Position numbers and translations under genes: made by a program
The notes under the pieces: model-generated
Seen by the model: only the letters and a program-made list of their open reading frames with translations
Told to the model about the DNA's origin: nothing
Database searches by the model: none
In this document: piece by piece, positions 35,775 to 45,451 of the stretch
Position numbering within the stretch: the stretch's first letter is position 1
Layout: every line of letters starts with the position of its first letter
NCBI RefSeq assembly: GCF_001435975.1
Contig: NZ_AYYR01000013.1
Span: 186,001-250,000 of the forward strand
Reading direction: 5' to 3'
DNA length: 64,000 nt
From: Secundilactobacillus collinoides DSM 20515 = JCM 1123
GTDB taxonomy: Bacteria; Bacillota; Bacilli; Lactobacillales; Lactobacillaceae

Positions 35775-36849
35775 GTAATTCCTCTCGTGTTCCCATAATT
35801 TCAATAAACTCATCAAAGAGATCAACCGAATCGTTGGGCCCAGGAGCGCCGTCTGGGAAAAATTGGACGGAGAAGGCTGGGTAATCACGGTGCCGCAATC
35901 CTTGAATACTGCTATCAATGAGATCGCGATACGTTGTAATTAAGCGGTCTCGATCAACCGATTCGCCGTCAACAACGAATTCCTGCCCTTCAAGCGCATA
36001 AATAATCTCATTTGTGATAATTTTTCGAATGGGATGGCTCGCCCCGTGGTGGGCAACCGGCAAAGCGGTCACTTCTGCCCCGTTTGCCAGCGCAAACAGT
36101 TCATGACCGAGCCCAATAGCAAACAACGGGATCCGTTCTTGAATCGTGCGAATCATCTCCAGCACACTCTCTGGCAGATCTAATGGCGAACCAGGCCCCG
36201 TCGAGAGAATAACACCATCCGGGTCCAGACTGATAATCGACTGCGCATCCGTATTCCAAGGCAGCACCGTCACGTTGCATTTTCGCCGAGAAAGCTGGCG
36301 TAAAATGCCGTGTTTGAGGCCAAAATCAACAACGACAACATTGTAGCCGCTATTGGGATTGGGATACGGTACCGGGGTGGCAACCTGCGCGACCTGCTGG
36401 TTTGTGAGTACCGTAGCGTGTAGCTGATCAAAGGCATGATCATCGTCCACGTCCACAATACTCCCCTTCATCGTGCCATTTTTTTGAATTTGGCGAATTA
36501 AATGCCGGGTATCGATACCGCTGATGCCAGGAATGTTATGCTGTTTCAAAAATTGGTCCAGCGAAAGCGACCGCTGCCGATTCTTTGAAATATCTGACAC
36601 GTCTCGCACGACCATCCCCTTTGCGGTCGGCAAAATTGATTCGTAACTATCATGGGTGATACCGATACTGCCAATCGTCGGTTGAGAAAAAACAATGATC
36701 TGATTATGGTAGATCTGGTTTGTCACGATCTCTTGGTAGCCCAACATGCTGGTATTGAAAACGAGTTCTCCAGTTGTTGTGGCTCCGGCGCCGAACCCTT
36801 CACCCGGGTATGATGACCCGTCTTCTAGTATTAAAAATCGTTGTGTCAT
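35767..36849 (-). CDS. degenerate carbamoyl-phosphate synthase small-subunit-like protein
   Basis: 360 residues, the normal CarA length, with intact N-terminal domain (MLGYQEIVTNQIY, GISGIDTRHL) and class I glutaminase fold. The nucleophile elbow GICLGHQ reads AIGLGHE (244-250), so the Cys is G246. The catalytic His-Glu in FHPE reads FFPD (330-333). All three triad positions are therefore lost. The frame is undamaged, so this looks like a maintained pseudo-enzyme, not decay. It lies 46 bp downstream of pyrR and 8 nt overlaps the carB-like gene. Confidence 0.87.
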   Translation of the reverse strand: MTQRFLILEDGSSYPGEGFGAGATTTGELVFNTSMLGYQEIVTNQIYHNQIIVFSQPTIGSIGITHDSYESILPTAKGMVVRDVSDISKNRQRSLSLDQFLKQHNIPGISGIDTRHLIRQIQKNGTMKGSIVDVDDDHAFDQLHATVLTNQQVAQVATPVPYPNPNSGYNVVVVDFGLKHGILRQLSRRKCNVTVLPWNTDAQSIISLDPDGVILSTGPGSPLDLPESVLEMIRTIQERIPLFAIGLGHELFALANGAEVTALPVAHHGASHPIRKIITNEIIYALEGQEFVVDGESVDRDRLITTYRDLIDSSIQGLRHRDYPAFSVQFFPDGAPGPNDSVDLFDEFIEIMGTREELHG

Positions 36850-36895
36850 CCTACGTCAGTCCATTCTTATCCACACCAAATAAACTGGTGGGTTT

Positions 36896-37462
<567 letters not shown>

Positions 37463-37495
37463 TTATCTATTCGTGATCAATTGCCTATCATATTC

Positions 37496-37524
37496 AGCAT
37501 AAAAAAATGCAGTTCATTTGTCAA
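37496..37524 (-). promoter_or_regulatory. promoter of the pyrR-carA-like-carB-like operon
   Basis: -35 TTGACA (37519-37524), 17-bp spacer, -10 TATGCT (37496-37501), read on the reverse strand. The -35 overlaps the rluD stop codon, so the pyrR unit can be transcribed apart from lspA-rluD. Confidence 0.75.
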
Positions 37525-38438
37525 TGAAGACCCGGCGTCTGTTCGCGCAAGCGCCGAAGCACGCGTTCGAAATCATCAGGTAAGGGTGCTTCAAACACTA
37601 ACTGTTTCCCGGTTACTGGGTGTTTAAAACCAAGTTTCTTAGCGTGAAGAAACTGACCGCTGCCGTTAATCGTTTTACGTGGCCCGTAAAGCGGGTCGCC
37701 CGCAAGCGGATGACCGATTGATTTCATGTGAACCCGAATCTGATGTGTCCGACCGGTTTCAAGCCAACATGAAATTAAGGTGTAATTGAGGTAACGCTCC
37801 AAAACTTTAAAGTGCGTGACTGCGTGCCGACCATCGGCGACGATTGCCTGTCGCTTGCGGTCTTTAGGCGACCGTCCTAATGGTGCATCAATTGTGCCCT
37901 CGTCTTGTTTGATCACCCCATGGACCAGCGCAATGTACTCACGCAGGTTGGTCTTATTCTTTAACTGCGTTGCCAAACTGCGGTGGGCGTTGTCGTTCTT
38001 AGCAACCATCAGCAGACCCGAGGTGTCCTTATCGATCCGGTGCACGATACCTGGCCGGTAAGTACCATTGATCGTTGATAGCGGAGAATGATACAACAGC
38101 GCGTTGACCAATGTGTGATCAGGATGACCAGGTGACGGGTGAACCACCATTCCAGATGGTTTATTGACCACGATAACGTCATCATCTTCATACACAATGT
38201 CGAGGGGAATATTTTCCGGCTCCAAGTCTAACTTAACCGGGTCCGGAATGGTGACAACGATTTGGTCCCCAGGCTGCACTTGATACTTCGGCTTTGTTGT
38301 GCCGCCATTGACGGCAACCTCACCCTTATCAATGGCTTCCTTGAGCTGTGAACGACTTTCATCCGCCATTAAGGCACTGAGCACCTTGTCCAACCGACCC
38401 GTTTCCGTTGTGATTTCAAATGTGACCTGCTTACTCAT
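37521..38438 (-). CDS. rluD: RluD-type 23S rRNA pseudouridine synthase
   Basis: 305-residue pseudouridine synthase: N-terminal S4 domain (RLDKVLSALMADESRSQLKE) and catalytic Asp in HRIDKDTSG, plus the downstream ETGRTHQIRVHM. The ATG at 38438 follows GGGGCGG and overlaps the lspA stop by 8 nt, so the two are coupled. The lspA-rluD-pyrR order is standard in Bacillota. The exact rRNA target cannot be deduced from the sequence. Confidence 0.92.
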   Translation of the reverse strand: MSKQVTFEITTETGRLDKVLSALMADESRSQLKEAIDKGEVAVNGGTTKPKYQVQPGDQIVVTIPDPVKLDLEPENIPLDIVYEDDDVIVVNKPSGMVVHPSPGHPDHTLVNALLYHSPLSTINGTYRPGIVHRIDKDTSGLLMVAKNDNAHRSLATQLKNKTNLREYIALVHGVIKQDEGTIDAPLGRSPKDRKRQAIVADGRHAVTHFKVLERYLNYTLISCWLETGRTHQIRVHMKSIGHPLAGDPLYGPRKTINGSGQFLHAKKLGFKHPVTGKQLVFEAPLPDDFERVLRRLREQTPGLH

Positions 38439-38904
38439 GTGACCGCCCCGACTTCTCACGCTTATCTTCCAGCAAGATGGCGATCATCAAACAGATCACG
38501 CCGACCGTCAAACAGCTATCGGCAAAATTAAAGATGGGAAACGAAATGAAATCCAGTTGGAACATATCAACCACAAATCCATTGCGTAACCGGTCCACAA
38601 AATTACCAAGCGTTCCAGCAATCATCAGTGCTAAGCCCAAATCATAGCGCCAGTCATGCCGATAATGAATAAGAAAATAAATCAGAATGCCTAGAGCTAA
38701 GATTGAAACGATATAAAAGAACCACTGTTGACCTTCAAGCATACTCCAAGCTGCCCCGTCGTTTTTTAGGTACGTGAGGGATAGCACGCCTGGAATCACT
38801 TGGTGAACTGCACCAAGTGCCATGGTTGATACCACTGTGTATTTGATCCACTGATCGATTGCAAATAACACAATGATCAAAACTGTAAATAATCCGATTA
38901 TCAA
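38431..38904 (-). CDS. lspA: LspA, lipoprotein signal peptidase II
   Basis: 157-residue membrane aspartyl protease that cleaves prolipoproteins after diacylglycerol transfer. Four membrane helices and the two catalytic Asp motifs, GTLGNFVDR and FNFADSCLTVG, are visible. The start is TTG at 38904, 9 nt after AAAGGAG. An extended -10 (TGCTATAAT) lies at 38936-38941 on the reverse strand. It heads the lspA-rluD unit. Confidence 0.93.
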   Translation of the reverse strand: MIIGLFTVLIIVLFAIDQWIKYTVVSTMALGAVHQVIPGVLSLTYLKNDGAAWSMLEGQQWFFYIVSILALGILIYFLIHYRHDWRYDLGLALMIAGTLGNFVDRLRNGFVVDMFQLDFISFPIFNFADSCLTVGVICLMIAILLEDKREKSGRSHE

Positions 38905-38935
38905 CGCACCAAACTCCTTTTTGAATTATTCATCT

Positions 38936-38944
38936 ATTATAGCA
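38936..38944 (-). promoter_or_regulatory. extended -10 promoter of lspA
   Basis: TGCTATAAT on the reverse strand, about 32 bp before the lspA start. The -35 is weak, as is usual for extended -10 promoters. Confidence 0.6.
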
Positions 38945-39123
38945 GACACCGGCCTTTCCAGCCACGTGGTCGCGTTTTTCTTGCGCGTTTTTGTTGGTTT
39001 GTACCGATTCTTAAGAGTATCGCGTGACAAAATTATGACAATAGCGTCAAAAGCGGTGCCGATTTTTAATAAACGGCAACGCAACAGTTCACGCTCGTAT
39101 CCCAACTCCGACAAATTGGTCGC

Positions 39124-39155
39124 AAAAAAGCCCAAGGCAACTACCTGGGCTTTTA
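39124..39155 (-). terminator. terminator after fhs
   Basis: AAAAGCCCA / TGGGCTTTTTT stem read on the reverse strand, 30 bp past the fhs stop. Confidence 0.85.
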
Positions 39156-39184
39156 AGAACACTATTATTAGGTAATGGGGTCAA

Positions 39185-40843
39185 TTAGAACAAACCGGTA
39201 ATCTTCCCATCGGCATCAATATCCATATCCAATGCGGCGGGATGCTTTGGCAACCCTGGCATGGTCAAAACGTTCCCAGTCATCGCCACGATGAACCCGG
39301 CACCAAGTTTTGGTACGAATTCGCGGACGTGAATGGTAAACCCTTCTGGCGCACCTAAGGCCTTAGCATTGTCAGACAAAGAATACTGCGTTTTTGCCAT
39401 GCAGACCGGCAGCTTGTCCCAACCCTGTTTCTGGAAGGTCTTCAGTTGACGTTTTGCCTTTGGTTCCAGCACAACATCCTGCCCACCATAAATGTTTTGA
39501 ACGATCTTCGTCATCTTTGTAACCAGATCATCATCCGCATTGTAAAGCGGCTTGAAGTTAGCGGGTTCGTCAGCAGCCTTAACTACGGCATCCGCCAAGT
39601 CCAGTGCACCGCCGCCCCCATTTGCCCAAACCGTTGTATCGAAAGCTTGAACGTGCAGGTCATTTTTAATGTAATCGAGTAACTGGTTAATTTCAGCATC
39701 GGTGTCACTGGTGAAGCGGTTCACGGCCACGATGACCGGCACGCCGTAACGGCTCATGCTGGCGACGTGGCGCTTTAAGTTGGCAGAACCGGCAGCCAAT
39801 GCGTCAAGATTTTCGGTCTGCAAACTCTTTTTATCAACGCCGCCATTGTACTTTAATGCACGAACGGTGGCCACGATAACAACTGCATCCGGCGTTTTGC
39901 CTAAGACCGGTGCTTTAATATCCATAAATTTTTCGCCGCCGAGGTCGGCACCGAACCCGGATTCAGTCACCACGTAGTTTGCGAGTGACAGTGCCGCTTT
40001 TGTGGCAATAACTGAGTTACAGCCATGTGCGATGTTCGCAAATGGGCCGCCGTGAATGATGGCCGGGGTGTGTTCGATGGTCTGCACAAGGTTCGGTTTG
40101 ATTGCATCCTTTAACAGAAGTGCAATCGCCCCGCCAACCTTTAAATCGGCCACGGTAACGGGAGCTTTGTCATACGTGTAACCAATGACAATTTTGTTGA
40201 TACGTGTCTTCAAATCGCCCAAGTCCTTGCTGAGGCACAGAATCGCCATCAGTTCACTTGCAACGGTGATATCGAAACCGTCCTGACGGGGCACACCAGA
40301 TGTCCGACCACCCAAACCGATCACTGTTTGACGCAGTGCCCGGTCGTTAATATCAATGACCCGCTTCCAAATCACCTGACGGGGGTCGATATTCAACTCA
40401 TTTCCCTGCTGAATATGGTTGTCGATCAGTGCTGATAAGGTATCATGCGCCTCAGTCAGGGCACCCATATCTCCCGTAAAGTGCAGGTTAATGTCCTCCA
40501 TAGGAATCACTTGCGCGTAGCCGCCGCCAGTTGCGCCGCCCTTGATCCCCATAACTGGGCCAAGTGAAGGTTCACGCAACGCAATCGCTACTTTTTTACC
40601 CTGACGCTGCAATGCATCGCCCAGACCAACAGTAACGGTTGACTTGCCTTCACCGGCTGGCGTAGGGTTAATAGACGTAACAAGAATCAGTTTAGCATTG
40701 CTGCTGTCGCCAGTAACGGGGAGCTTGATTTTGGCCTTGACGGCACCATACTGTTCGATCTGGTCCGCAGAAAGGCCTAATTTAGCTGCAATTTCGGTGA
40801 TGGGTGCTTCAGTAGCTGCTTGTGAAATTTCGATATCATTCAA
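39185..40843 (-). CDS. fhs: formate--tetrahydrofolate ligase
   Basis: 552-residue ATP-dependent ligase that makes 10-formyl-THF from formate for purine synthesis and initiator tRNA formylation. The P-loop [16 protein letters not shown] and the [19 protein letters not shown] block are diagnostic. The start is TTG at 40843, 9 nt past AAAGGGG. The upstream ebsA-like stop lies 6 nt before it, so translation is probably coupled. Length and motifs are normal. Confidence 0.95.
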   Translation of the reverse strand: MNDIEISQAATEAPITEIAAKLGLSADQIEQYGAVKAKIKLPVTGDSSNAKLILVTSINPTPAGEGKSTVTVGLGDALQRQGKKVAIALREPSLGPVMGIKGGATGGGYAQVIPMEDINLHFTGDMGALTEAHDTLSALIDNHIQQGNELNIDPRQVIWKRVIDINDRALRQTVIGLGGRTSGVPRQDGFDITVASELMAILCLSKDLGDLKTRINKIVIGYTYDKAPVTVADLKVGGAIALLLKDAIKPNLVQTIEHTPAIIHGGPFANIAHGCNSVIATKAALSLANYVVTESGFGADLGGEKFMDIKAPVLGKTPDAVVIVATVRALKYNGGVDKKSLQTENLDALAAGSANLKRHVASMSRYGVPVIVAVNRFTSDTDAEINQLLDYIKNDLHVQAFDTTVWANGGGGALDLADAVVKAADEPANFKPLYNADDDLVTKMTKIVQNIYGGQDVVLEPKAKRQLKTFQKQGWDKLPVCMAKTQYSLSDNAKALGAPEGFTIHVREFVPKLGAGFIVAMTGNVLTMPGLPKHPAALDMDIDADGKITGLF

Positions 40844-40849
40844 TACTCT

Positions 40850-41293
40850 TTACCCCTTTTGCGTAATTTGTGCATCCTGAATCAAATTGTTGAGTTCAAT
40901 GACTGAGTTGACAGGTAACAAAAATTGGTAAATCTTACCGCCGTAAACGAATCCAAGACGGTATTTAGACGCATGGACGTTCTGCACATCGCTTAAACGG
41001 ATCTGCACCCAATTGTGGTTAAGAATCCGGCTGACCCGAATCACACCATTTTCCAAGTAGATGTGCCGATAATGAATCTGAGCCCATACCAAAACGATGA
41101 AGATTGCGCCAATGACCCATGGAATCCAGAAATGATTCGACAACTCAAGAGCCAAAATGATACTGAGACACAGAACAACAATGGTCCAGCTCCATAAGAT
41201 AATGGTCGATAACGGCCCTGGCTGATACAGAAATTGACGTTTTTGCTTTAAAATAATGGGAATCACTTCCTTTCGAAAGGGATGATCAATCAA
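40850..41293 (-). CDS. EbsA-like small membrane protein
   Basis: Up to 147 residues with two membrane helices near the N-terminus (IILWSWTIVVLCLSIILAL and FWIPWVIGAIFIVLVW), then a PH-like domain (RHIYLENGVIRVSRIL). Size, topology and place next to an RNase H-like gene and fhs fit the EbsA family; function unknown. The start is unclear: the TTG at 41293 has no ribosome binding site, while AAAGGAAG at 41267-41274 precedes only a too-close GTG (41266) and ATT codons. A -10 TATAAT for it lies inside the divergent gene (41301-41306). Confidence 0.7.
   Translation of the reverse strand: MIDHPFRKEVIPIILKQKRQFLYQPGPLSTIILWSWTIVVLCLSIILALELSNHFWIPWVIGAIFIVLVWAQIHYRHIYLENGVIRVSRILNHNWVQIRLSDVQNVHASKYRLGFVYGGKIYQFLLPVNSVIELNNLIQDAQITQKG
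41269..41280. promoter_or_regulatory. palindromic, bidirectional ribosome binding site
   Basis: CCTTTCGAAAGG is a perfect 12-bp palindrome that gives AAAGG on both strands, one for each of the two divergent genes whose 5' ends abut here. Confidence 0.5.
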
Positions 41294-41709
41294 TGTTTAC
41301 ATTATATACAGACGCAGCAACGGATAACAATACAACGTTAAGTGCAGCTGGCATATTAATTCTCCATAATGGTCGGCAAACCCAGCTCAAGGCACCGTTG
41401 CCAAACGGCAACAATCACCAGGCTGAATTTCACGCGGCCATCACGGGATTTGAAGAACTCTTAAAAATTGCGGGTGACGATGCGCCTGACAACACAGTCT
41501 TGTACTATACAGATAGTAAGATTGTCGCGGATAGCGTTGCAAAACAATATGCAAAACATTACCAACCGCTCGTTGACGCGCTAATGGCACTGCAAGCCCA
41601 TTTCAGCGTGGTGGTCACAAACTGGATTCCGGAAAAGCAGAATCAGGGCGCCCACAACTTGGCTCAACAGGCTCTGAAACAGCATCGGACCCATGTATCA
41701 GGCAAGTAG
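41293..41709 (+). CDS. RNase H-like protein (RNase HI family, reverse-transcriptase-like)
   Basis: 138-residue RNase H fold. The first three acidic residues are in LYTDAA, HQAEFHA and YTDSK. The fourth, usually Asp in N-x-x-A-D, is replaced: GAHNLAQQAL has Asn, with His before it. Activity on RNA/DNA hybrids is therefore likely but not certain. It is divergent from ebsA-fhs with facing 5' ends at 41293. Converges with the oxidase gene, one base apart. Confidence 0.82.
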   Translation: MFTLYTDAATDNNTTLSAAGILILHNGRQTQLKAPLPNGNNHQAEFHAAITGFEELLKIAGDDAPDNTVLYYTDSKIVADSVAKQYAKHYQPLVDALMALQAHFSVVVTNWIPEKQNQGAHNLAQQALKQHRTHVSGK

Positions 41710-41710
41710 C

Positions 41711-42823
41711 CTATGAGAAATAGTTCGCCAGGTTCTTTTCATACTTGCTCCAGTCCGGCTTGCCGCCGTAAATGGCGGTACCTGCCAGCAACCGGCCAAT
41801 CAGCGGTCCAGTCGTCAGACCGGATGCGCCAAGCCCGCTTGCAACTAAGATCTTTGGGTGCATCGGTAAGCGGCCGAAGAACGGCGAGTGGTCTTCAGTA
41901 TAGGCCCGTGTACCCACCTTTGCTTCAGCAATACTATCAACCGTCAATCCAGCCACAAAGCGTTGTGCGCTGCCTAACAGGTCCTGCGTTGCCTCTTTGG
42001 TGACACTGAGATCGAATTTGCCTTCGTCATCGTGAGTAGCCCCAACGATAAGCTGTCCGTGACCAAGCGGGATCACGTCGCGTTCACCTTCAGGCATGAG
42101 GACAGGCATATTTTCGTAGTCTTGAAAGTCCTGAACGTTCAATTGAATGAGCTGACCCTTTTGCGGCCGGACTGCCACCTTCATGCCAAGCGGTGCCAAT
42201 AGGTCAGGTAACCAAGCACCGGCCGCGATGATAATTTGGTCGAAACGTTTAGTCCCGGCAGGTGTGACGATATGGCCAGCTTCGTCCAGTGTAACCTTGC
42301 CGTGTTTAACTGTCAGATTAACCTGACTGGCCTGCGTCAGCAAATCATCAACGAACTTTGCACCATCGATCCGGGCGCCGCCGCTGACGTAAACACCGGG
42401 CTGGCCCTTGGACAATAGCGGGATCTTTTCCTTGACCTCTTCAGCTGTAAGCTGTTGGATCTCCCCCATATCAGGATCCTCAGCAGCCCGTTGTTTTGCG
42501 AGCTCCCAAAGTTTGGACATGTCCGTTGGGTCGGTTCGGGTAATGATCGTCCCGGTCTGTGCGTACACGTCGGTGGCCAAATTGGCTTCACGTGCCAGCT
42601 GCATCAAGAGTGATGCGCCATCCTTTGCAAGCTGATACCACTGTTTGTTGCGGCGCTTTGACAACCATGGTGAGATGATGCCCGCTGCCGCAGAGGTTGC
42701 CTGCCCGGTGCCATCATCATACAACGTGACAGCCAGTTGTTCATGACCCGATAATGTACTTAAATAATACGCGGCGCTTGCTCCAACGATACCGCCGCCA
42801 ATAATTGCAATTTTTCGTTTCAT
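41711..42823 (-). CDS. FAD-dependent DAO-family oxidoreductase (glycine/D-amino-acid oxidase-like)
   Basis: 370-residue DAO-fold enzyme. The FAD motif KIAIIGGGIVGASAAYYLS is at the N-terminus, and GASGLTTGPLIGRLLAG near the C-terminus closes the FAD site. DAO family members oxidise glycine, sarcosine or D-amino acids. The ATG at 42823 follows GGAG by 10 nt; an upstream GTG is too close to the site. It could provide imino-acid metabolism alongside D-serine dehydratase, but the two are far apart. Confidence 0.87.
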   Translation of the reverse strand: MKRKIAIIGGGIVGASAAYYLSTLSGHEQLAVTLYDDGTGQATSAAAGIISPWLSKRRNKQWYQLAKDGASLLMQLAREANLATDVYAQTGTIITRTDPTDMSKLWELAKQRAAEDPDMGEIQQLTAEEVKEKIPLLSKGQPGVYVSGGARIDGAKFVDDLLTQASQVNLTVKHGKVTLDEAGHIVTPAGTKRFDQIIIAAGAWLPDLLAPLGMKVAVRPQKGQLIQLNVQDFQDYENMPVLMPEGERDVIPLGHGQLIVGATHDDEGKFDLSVTKEATQDLLGSAQRFVAGLTVDSIAEAKVGTRAYTEDHSPFFGRLPMHPKILVASGLGASGLTTGPLIGRLLAGTAIYGGKPDWSKYEKNLANYFS

Positions 42824-43151
42824 AACATGCACGCTCCTTCAGAATCAATCTGTCTAGAACAATTTTAGCATAGTTCTGAGCGGTATCGGTAACTGAGTCG
42901 TAAATATCACAAATTATTAATGATAATCCCATTATTTACCGTTTTTATTCGGAAATGGAACCTGCTATCGTAAACAGTTTACTTATTTTTCAAAAAGTCA
43001 AACGTAATCTGCGAAGATTTGATCGATTCTCTGTAAAAACTTAAATTCTGCCTAGTGTTTACCAAAAGAAACAGTTTAACACGTTCAATATACCAAAAAA
43101 CGTGGCACAGAATCTAATCTGCGCCACGTTTTTACATTTATTTAGAGAACC
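42824..43151. other. intergenic region, DAO gene / nitroreductase
   Basis: 328 bp without a gene. It holds a small palindrome GTAAAC-A-GTTTAC at 42970-42982 and a reverse-strand terminator at 43094-43136 (AAACGTGGC..GCCACGTTTTTT), which ends the nitroreductase transcript. Confidence 0.6.
43094..43136 (-). terminator. terminator after the nitroreductase gene
   Basis: Stem AAAACGTGGCGCAGA / TCTGTGCCACGTTTT with one mismatch, then a T-run, on the reverse strand; it lies 16 bp past the stop. Confidence 0.88.
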
Positions 43152-43754
43152 TTATTTGAGAACTTTGAAACGGTCACCATCATCCATGAAATCTTTATCA
43201 CCCGCATCGCTCTCAATTGAACCGAAGTCCATTTGGGCACGTAACCGCCAACCGTCAGGAATACCAAAAGCTTCCTTTACAAGGTCATCGATCAGCGGGT
43301 TATAGTGTTGAAGATTGGCACCAATGCCGTTTTCGGCAAGGGAAGTCCAAACGGTAAACTGCGCGTTGCCTTGGGCCTGTTCTGACCAGTCATAGAAATT
43401 ATCGGCGTAAAGCGCGAAATCGTTTTCCAACTGGTGAACGGTGTCCATATCTGTATAGTACAAAATTGTTCCAAAAGCAGCCTTGAACGCATTGATTTTT
43501 TCCAAAGTCTTTTGATAAGCTTCGGCACTCGGTACCTCAGACTCCAACCGCTTTGCCACGATGTCCCAAAGTTGTTCGTGCTTGTCGTTAAACAAGATCA
43601 CGGCACGGGTCGTTTGGCTGTTAAAGGCCGTTGGCGCCAATTTAACACCCTTCTTGATCAGGTCAGCAAGTTCGTCAGGCGTCTGGGTCAAATGACGGCC
43701 TAAAGCGTAAATGGAACGACGTTGTTTGGATAATTCTAATAATTGTTCTTTCAT
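43152..43754 (-). CDS. nitroreductase family protein
   Basis: 200-residue FMN-dependent nitroreductase of the small HBN1/YodC-like group. N-terminal KQRRSIYALG (FMN-phosphate Arg-Arg-Ser), APTAFNSQTTRAVIL and the C-terminal GIGANLQHYNPLID fit. It reduces nitro compounds or quinones with NAD(P)H. The ATG at 43754 follows GAGGAG at 11 nt. The promoter carries a TTACTT-N5-AAGTAA dyad, like the operators of YodB-type regulators that control such enzymes. Confidence 0.9.
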   Translation of the reverse strand: MKEQLLELSKQRRSIYALGRHLTQTPDELADLIKKGVKLAPTAFNSQTTRAVILFNDKHEQLWDIVAKRLESEVPSAEAYQKTLEKINAFKAAFGTILYYTDMDTVHQLENDFALYADNFYDWSEQAQGNAQFTVWTSLAENGIGANLQHYNPLIDDLVKEAFGIPDGWRLRAQMDFGSIESDAGDKDFMDDGDRFKVLK

Positions 43755-43807
43755 GTGATATGCAACTCCTCATTGTTTGGTGGTGTTCGTTTTTGATTAC
43801 GAAAAAT

Positions 43808-43836
43808 AGTATATCAACTTACTTTTTATAAGTAAA
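43808..43836 (-). promoter_or_regulatory. nitroreductase promoter with dyad operator
   Basis: Reverse-strand -35 TTTACT (43831-43836), 17 bp, -10 TATACT (43808-43813). The inverted repeat TTACTT-N5-AAGTAA at 43819-43835 fills the spacer and -35. Confidence 0.65.
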
Positions 43837-44025
43837 GTGTTTTTTGAAACTATTTTTCATTTTCTTTCATTTCGACCGTAACCAAACGCTACCCTGCTGG
43901 TGCAAACGGGAATGCTTTGGAATCATGCCCGAATTTAATAGCTTCTTTACTTCCATGTATTTCCACTGTCATTTTCAAATGGTACACTGATAAGGATTGA
44001 TTTTAATGATTAAGGATGTGGCACA

Positions 44026-44691
44026 ATGTCTTTGAAACACGAACGACGAAAACTATTTAGCCAATATGGGTATTTCTTACTCTTATGGTTTGTGATCCAA
44101 GTCTTCTACAACACACCAATGGGAAATCTTCATTCCGGCTGGGCGGAGGAAGGTCTGCTGGACGTGGTCAAGGTCCTGATCTGGTTCGTCTTTGGCGTCT
44201 GGCTGATTCACCACACGCGAAAACAACTTGCGATTCCCCAACCCTATAAACAAAATTGGCACTTTAAGCCGTTTTACTACTGGCTGGCCGCAATCATCGT
44301 TTATTTTTTGGTGGTTGCCTTTATGCAAAAACACCAAATTGCCATCAGCCCAAAGTTTAAACCGGAATATTTTTTCCAGGATTTCTTAATCGTTGGGCTG
44401 TGTGAAGAAACGATGTTCCGCGGATATTTTCTGAACCGGCTGCTAAAACTATACGACAACGAGCAGACCGTCCTGATCATTCAGGCTGTCATGTTTGCTG
44501 GCATTCATCTGCCAAGATACTTTACAACTTACCCGACGCTGTCACCCTTGACCATCATTACAAATCTGATTACAGTGGGTTTGCTTGGTTACCTGTTTGG
44601 CTGGCTGTTTATCAAGAGTCGCTCGCTGTGGCCCGGCATTATCGTGCATAGCGTTTGGGACTTGCTAGTCGTGGCCCTCATTGGGGGTTAA
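44026..44691 (+). CDS. CPBP family intramembrane glutamic endopeptidase
   Basis: 221-residue membrane protein with about six helices and the CPBP (Abi) motifs: CEETMFRGYFLNRLL (EExxxR), FAGIHLP (FxxxH) and HSVWDLL. Such proteins are homologous to Rce1 prenyl-protein proteases; in lactobacilli many are linked to bacteriocin immunity, but no bacteriocin gene is near. ATG follows AAGGATG. Its 3' end overlaps that of the converging Nudix gene by 27 bp. Confidence 0.88.
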   Translation: MSLKHERRKLFSQYGYFLLLWFVIQVFYNTPMGNLHSGWAEEGLLDVVKVLIWFVFGVWLIHHTRKQLAIPQPYKQNWHFKPFYYWLAAIIVYFLVVAFMQKHQIAISPKFKPEYFFQDFLIVGLCEETMFRGYFLNRLLKLYDNEQTVLIIQAVMFAGIHLPRYFTTYPTLSPLTIITNLITVGLLGYLFGWLFIKSRSLWPGIIVHSVWDLLVVALIGG

Positions 44692-45147
44692 TTTCAGCGC
44701 GCCGTTCATTTCAGAAGAAACAGCATCAATCGCGTGCGGCTTAGTAAAAATGGCTAGCATTTCCATAAAGCTTTCAGCAGTATTACTGGTGTTAAGATCC
44801 GTCAGGGGCAGCCAAAAAATGCGGCCCTCATCGCCCTGCTTCAGTTTGCCGGTATAGTGGCTGGTTCGATACAGAAACCCAATCTTTCTGTACTGTTCGT
44901 CTTTATCGAACCACTCGACCGTCCCACAGGATTCGAGCTGACTGACAGTCAATCCGGTTTCCTCAAACACCTCGCGAATCATAGCATCGGAAACGGGCTC
45001 TCCTGGCTCCACGTGACCGCCTGGAAACGTGTGGCCGAACTTCCATGCCACATCGGTCTTATCCTCCACTAGGACCTCCTGTGCGGCTTCATTGATGACC
45101 ATACACATGTTAACGAGTTCTACCGGTTCTGTTCTGCTTAACGGCAT
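44665..45147 (-). CDS. Nudix hydrolase (MutT-like)
   Basis: 160-residue Nudix protein. The box GGHVEPGEPVSDAMIREVFEETG is complete with the REVFEE core. Small MutT-like size suggests a nucleotide (such as 8-oxo-dGTP) as substrate, but this cannot be fixed. The ATG at 45147 follows a GGGTGG-type site. It overlaps the CPBP gene tail to tail. Confidence 0.88.
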   Translation of the reverse strand: MPLSRTEPVELVNMCMVINEAAQEVLVEDKTDVAWKFGHTFPGGHVEPGEPVSDAMIREVFEETGLTVSQLESCGTVEWFDKDEQYRKIGFLYRTSHYTGKLKQGDEGRIFWLPLTDLNTSNTAESFMEMLAIFTKPHAIDAVSSEMNGALKLTPNEGHD

Positions 45148-45451
45148 TCAAACCACCCCAATCTAAAAATATAGTAAAAAGAACTGCCTGAATTGAGTAT
45201 ATCAAATTCAGGCAGTTCTTTTCATGTTAGAATGCGGCAAAAATATTGAGGCGCCTGTTAATAAAACAGGGCACTATCGGCCTTTCAAGTGCTATCTTTG
45301 CCTGCATTTGGCGCTTTAAACAGATAGCCAGAGATTGCTTATATTCAATGGCCTGTAACACCACCCACACGCGATTGCGTTTTCTCCAAATGGATAGCCT
45401 GCTGATCAAAGAAATGATACCCGCACAACGTGAGAGAAAGCAACGGTTTCA
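45148..45451. other. intergenic region, Nudix / amtB
   Basis: 304 bp. A terminator lies at 45176-45222. A 77-codon forward frame from 45246 runs into amtB antisense and has no ribosome binding site; I do not call it. Confidence 0.5.
45176..45222 (-). terminator. hairpin terminator
   Basis: Perfect stem AAAAGAACTGCCTGAATT with its complement AATTCAGGCAGTTCTTTT around a 10-nt loop. It ends the amtB transcript before the Nudix gene. Confidence 0.85.

Noticed and set aside
36850-36895. Hairpin CCCACCA / TGGTGTGG between pyrR and the carA-like gene as a PyrR attenuator
   Set aside because: Lacks the conserved PyrR-binding loop and a terminator; too short to hold alternative folds.
38873-39175. 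100-codon forward frame over the lspA promoter
   Set aside because: It crosses the lspA start, promoter and the fhs terminator, so it is a chance frame.
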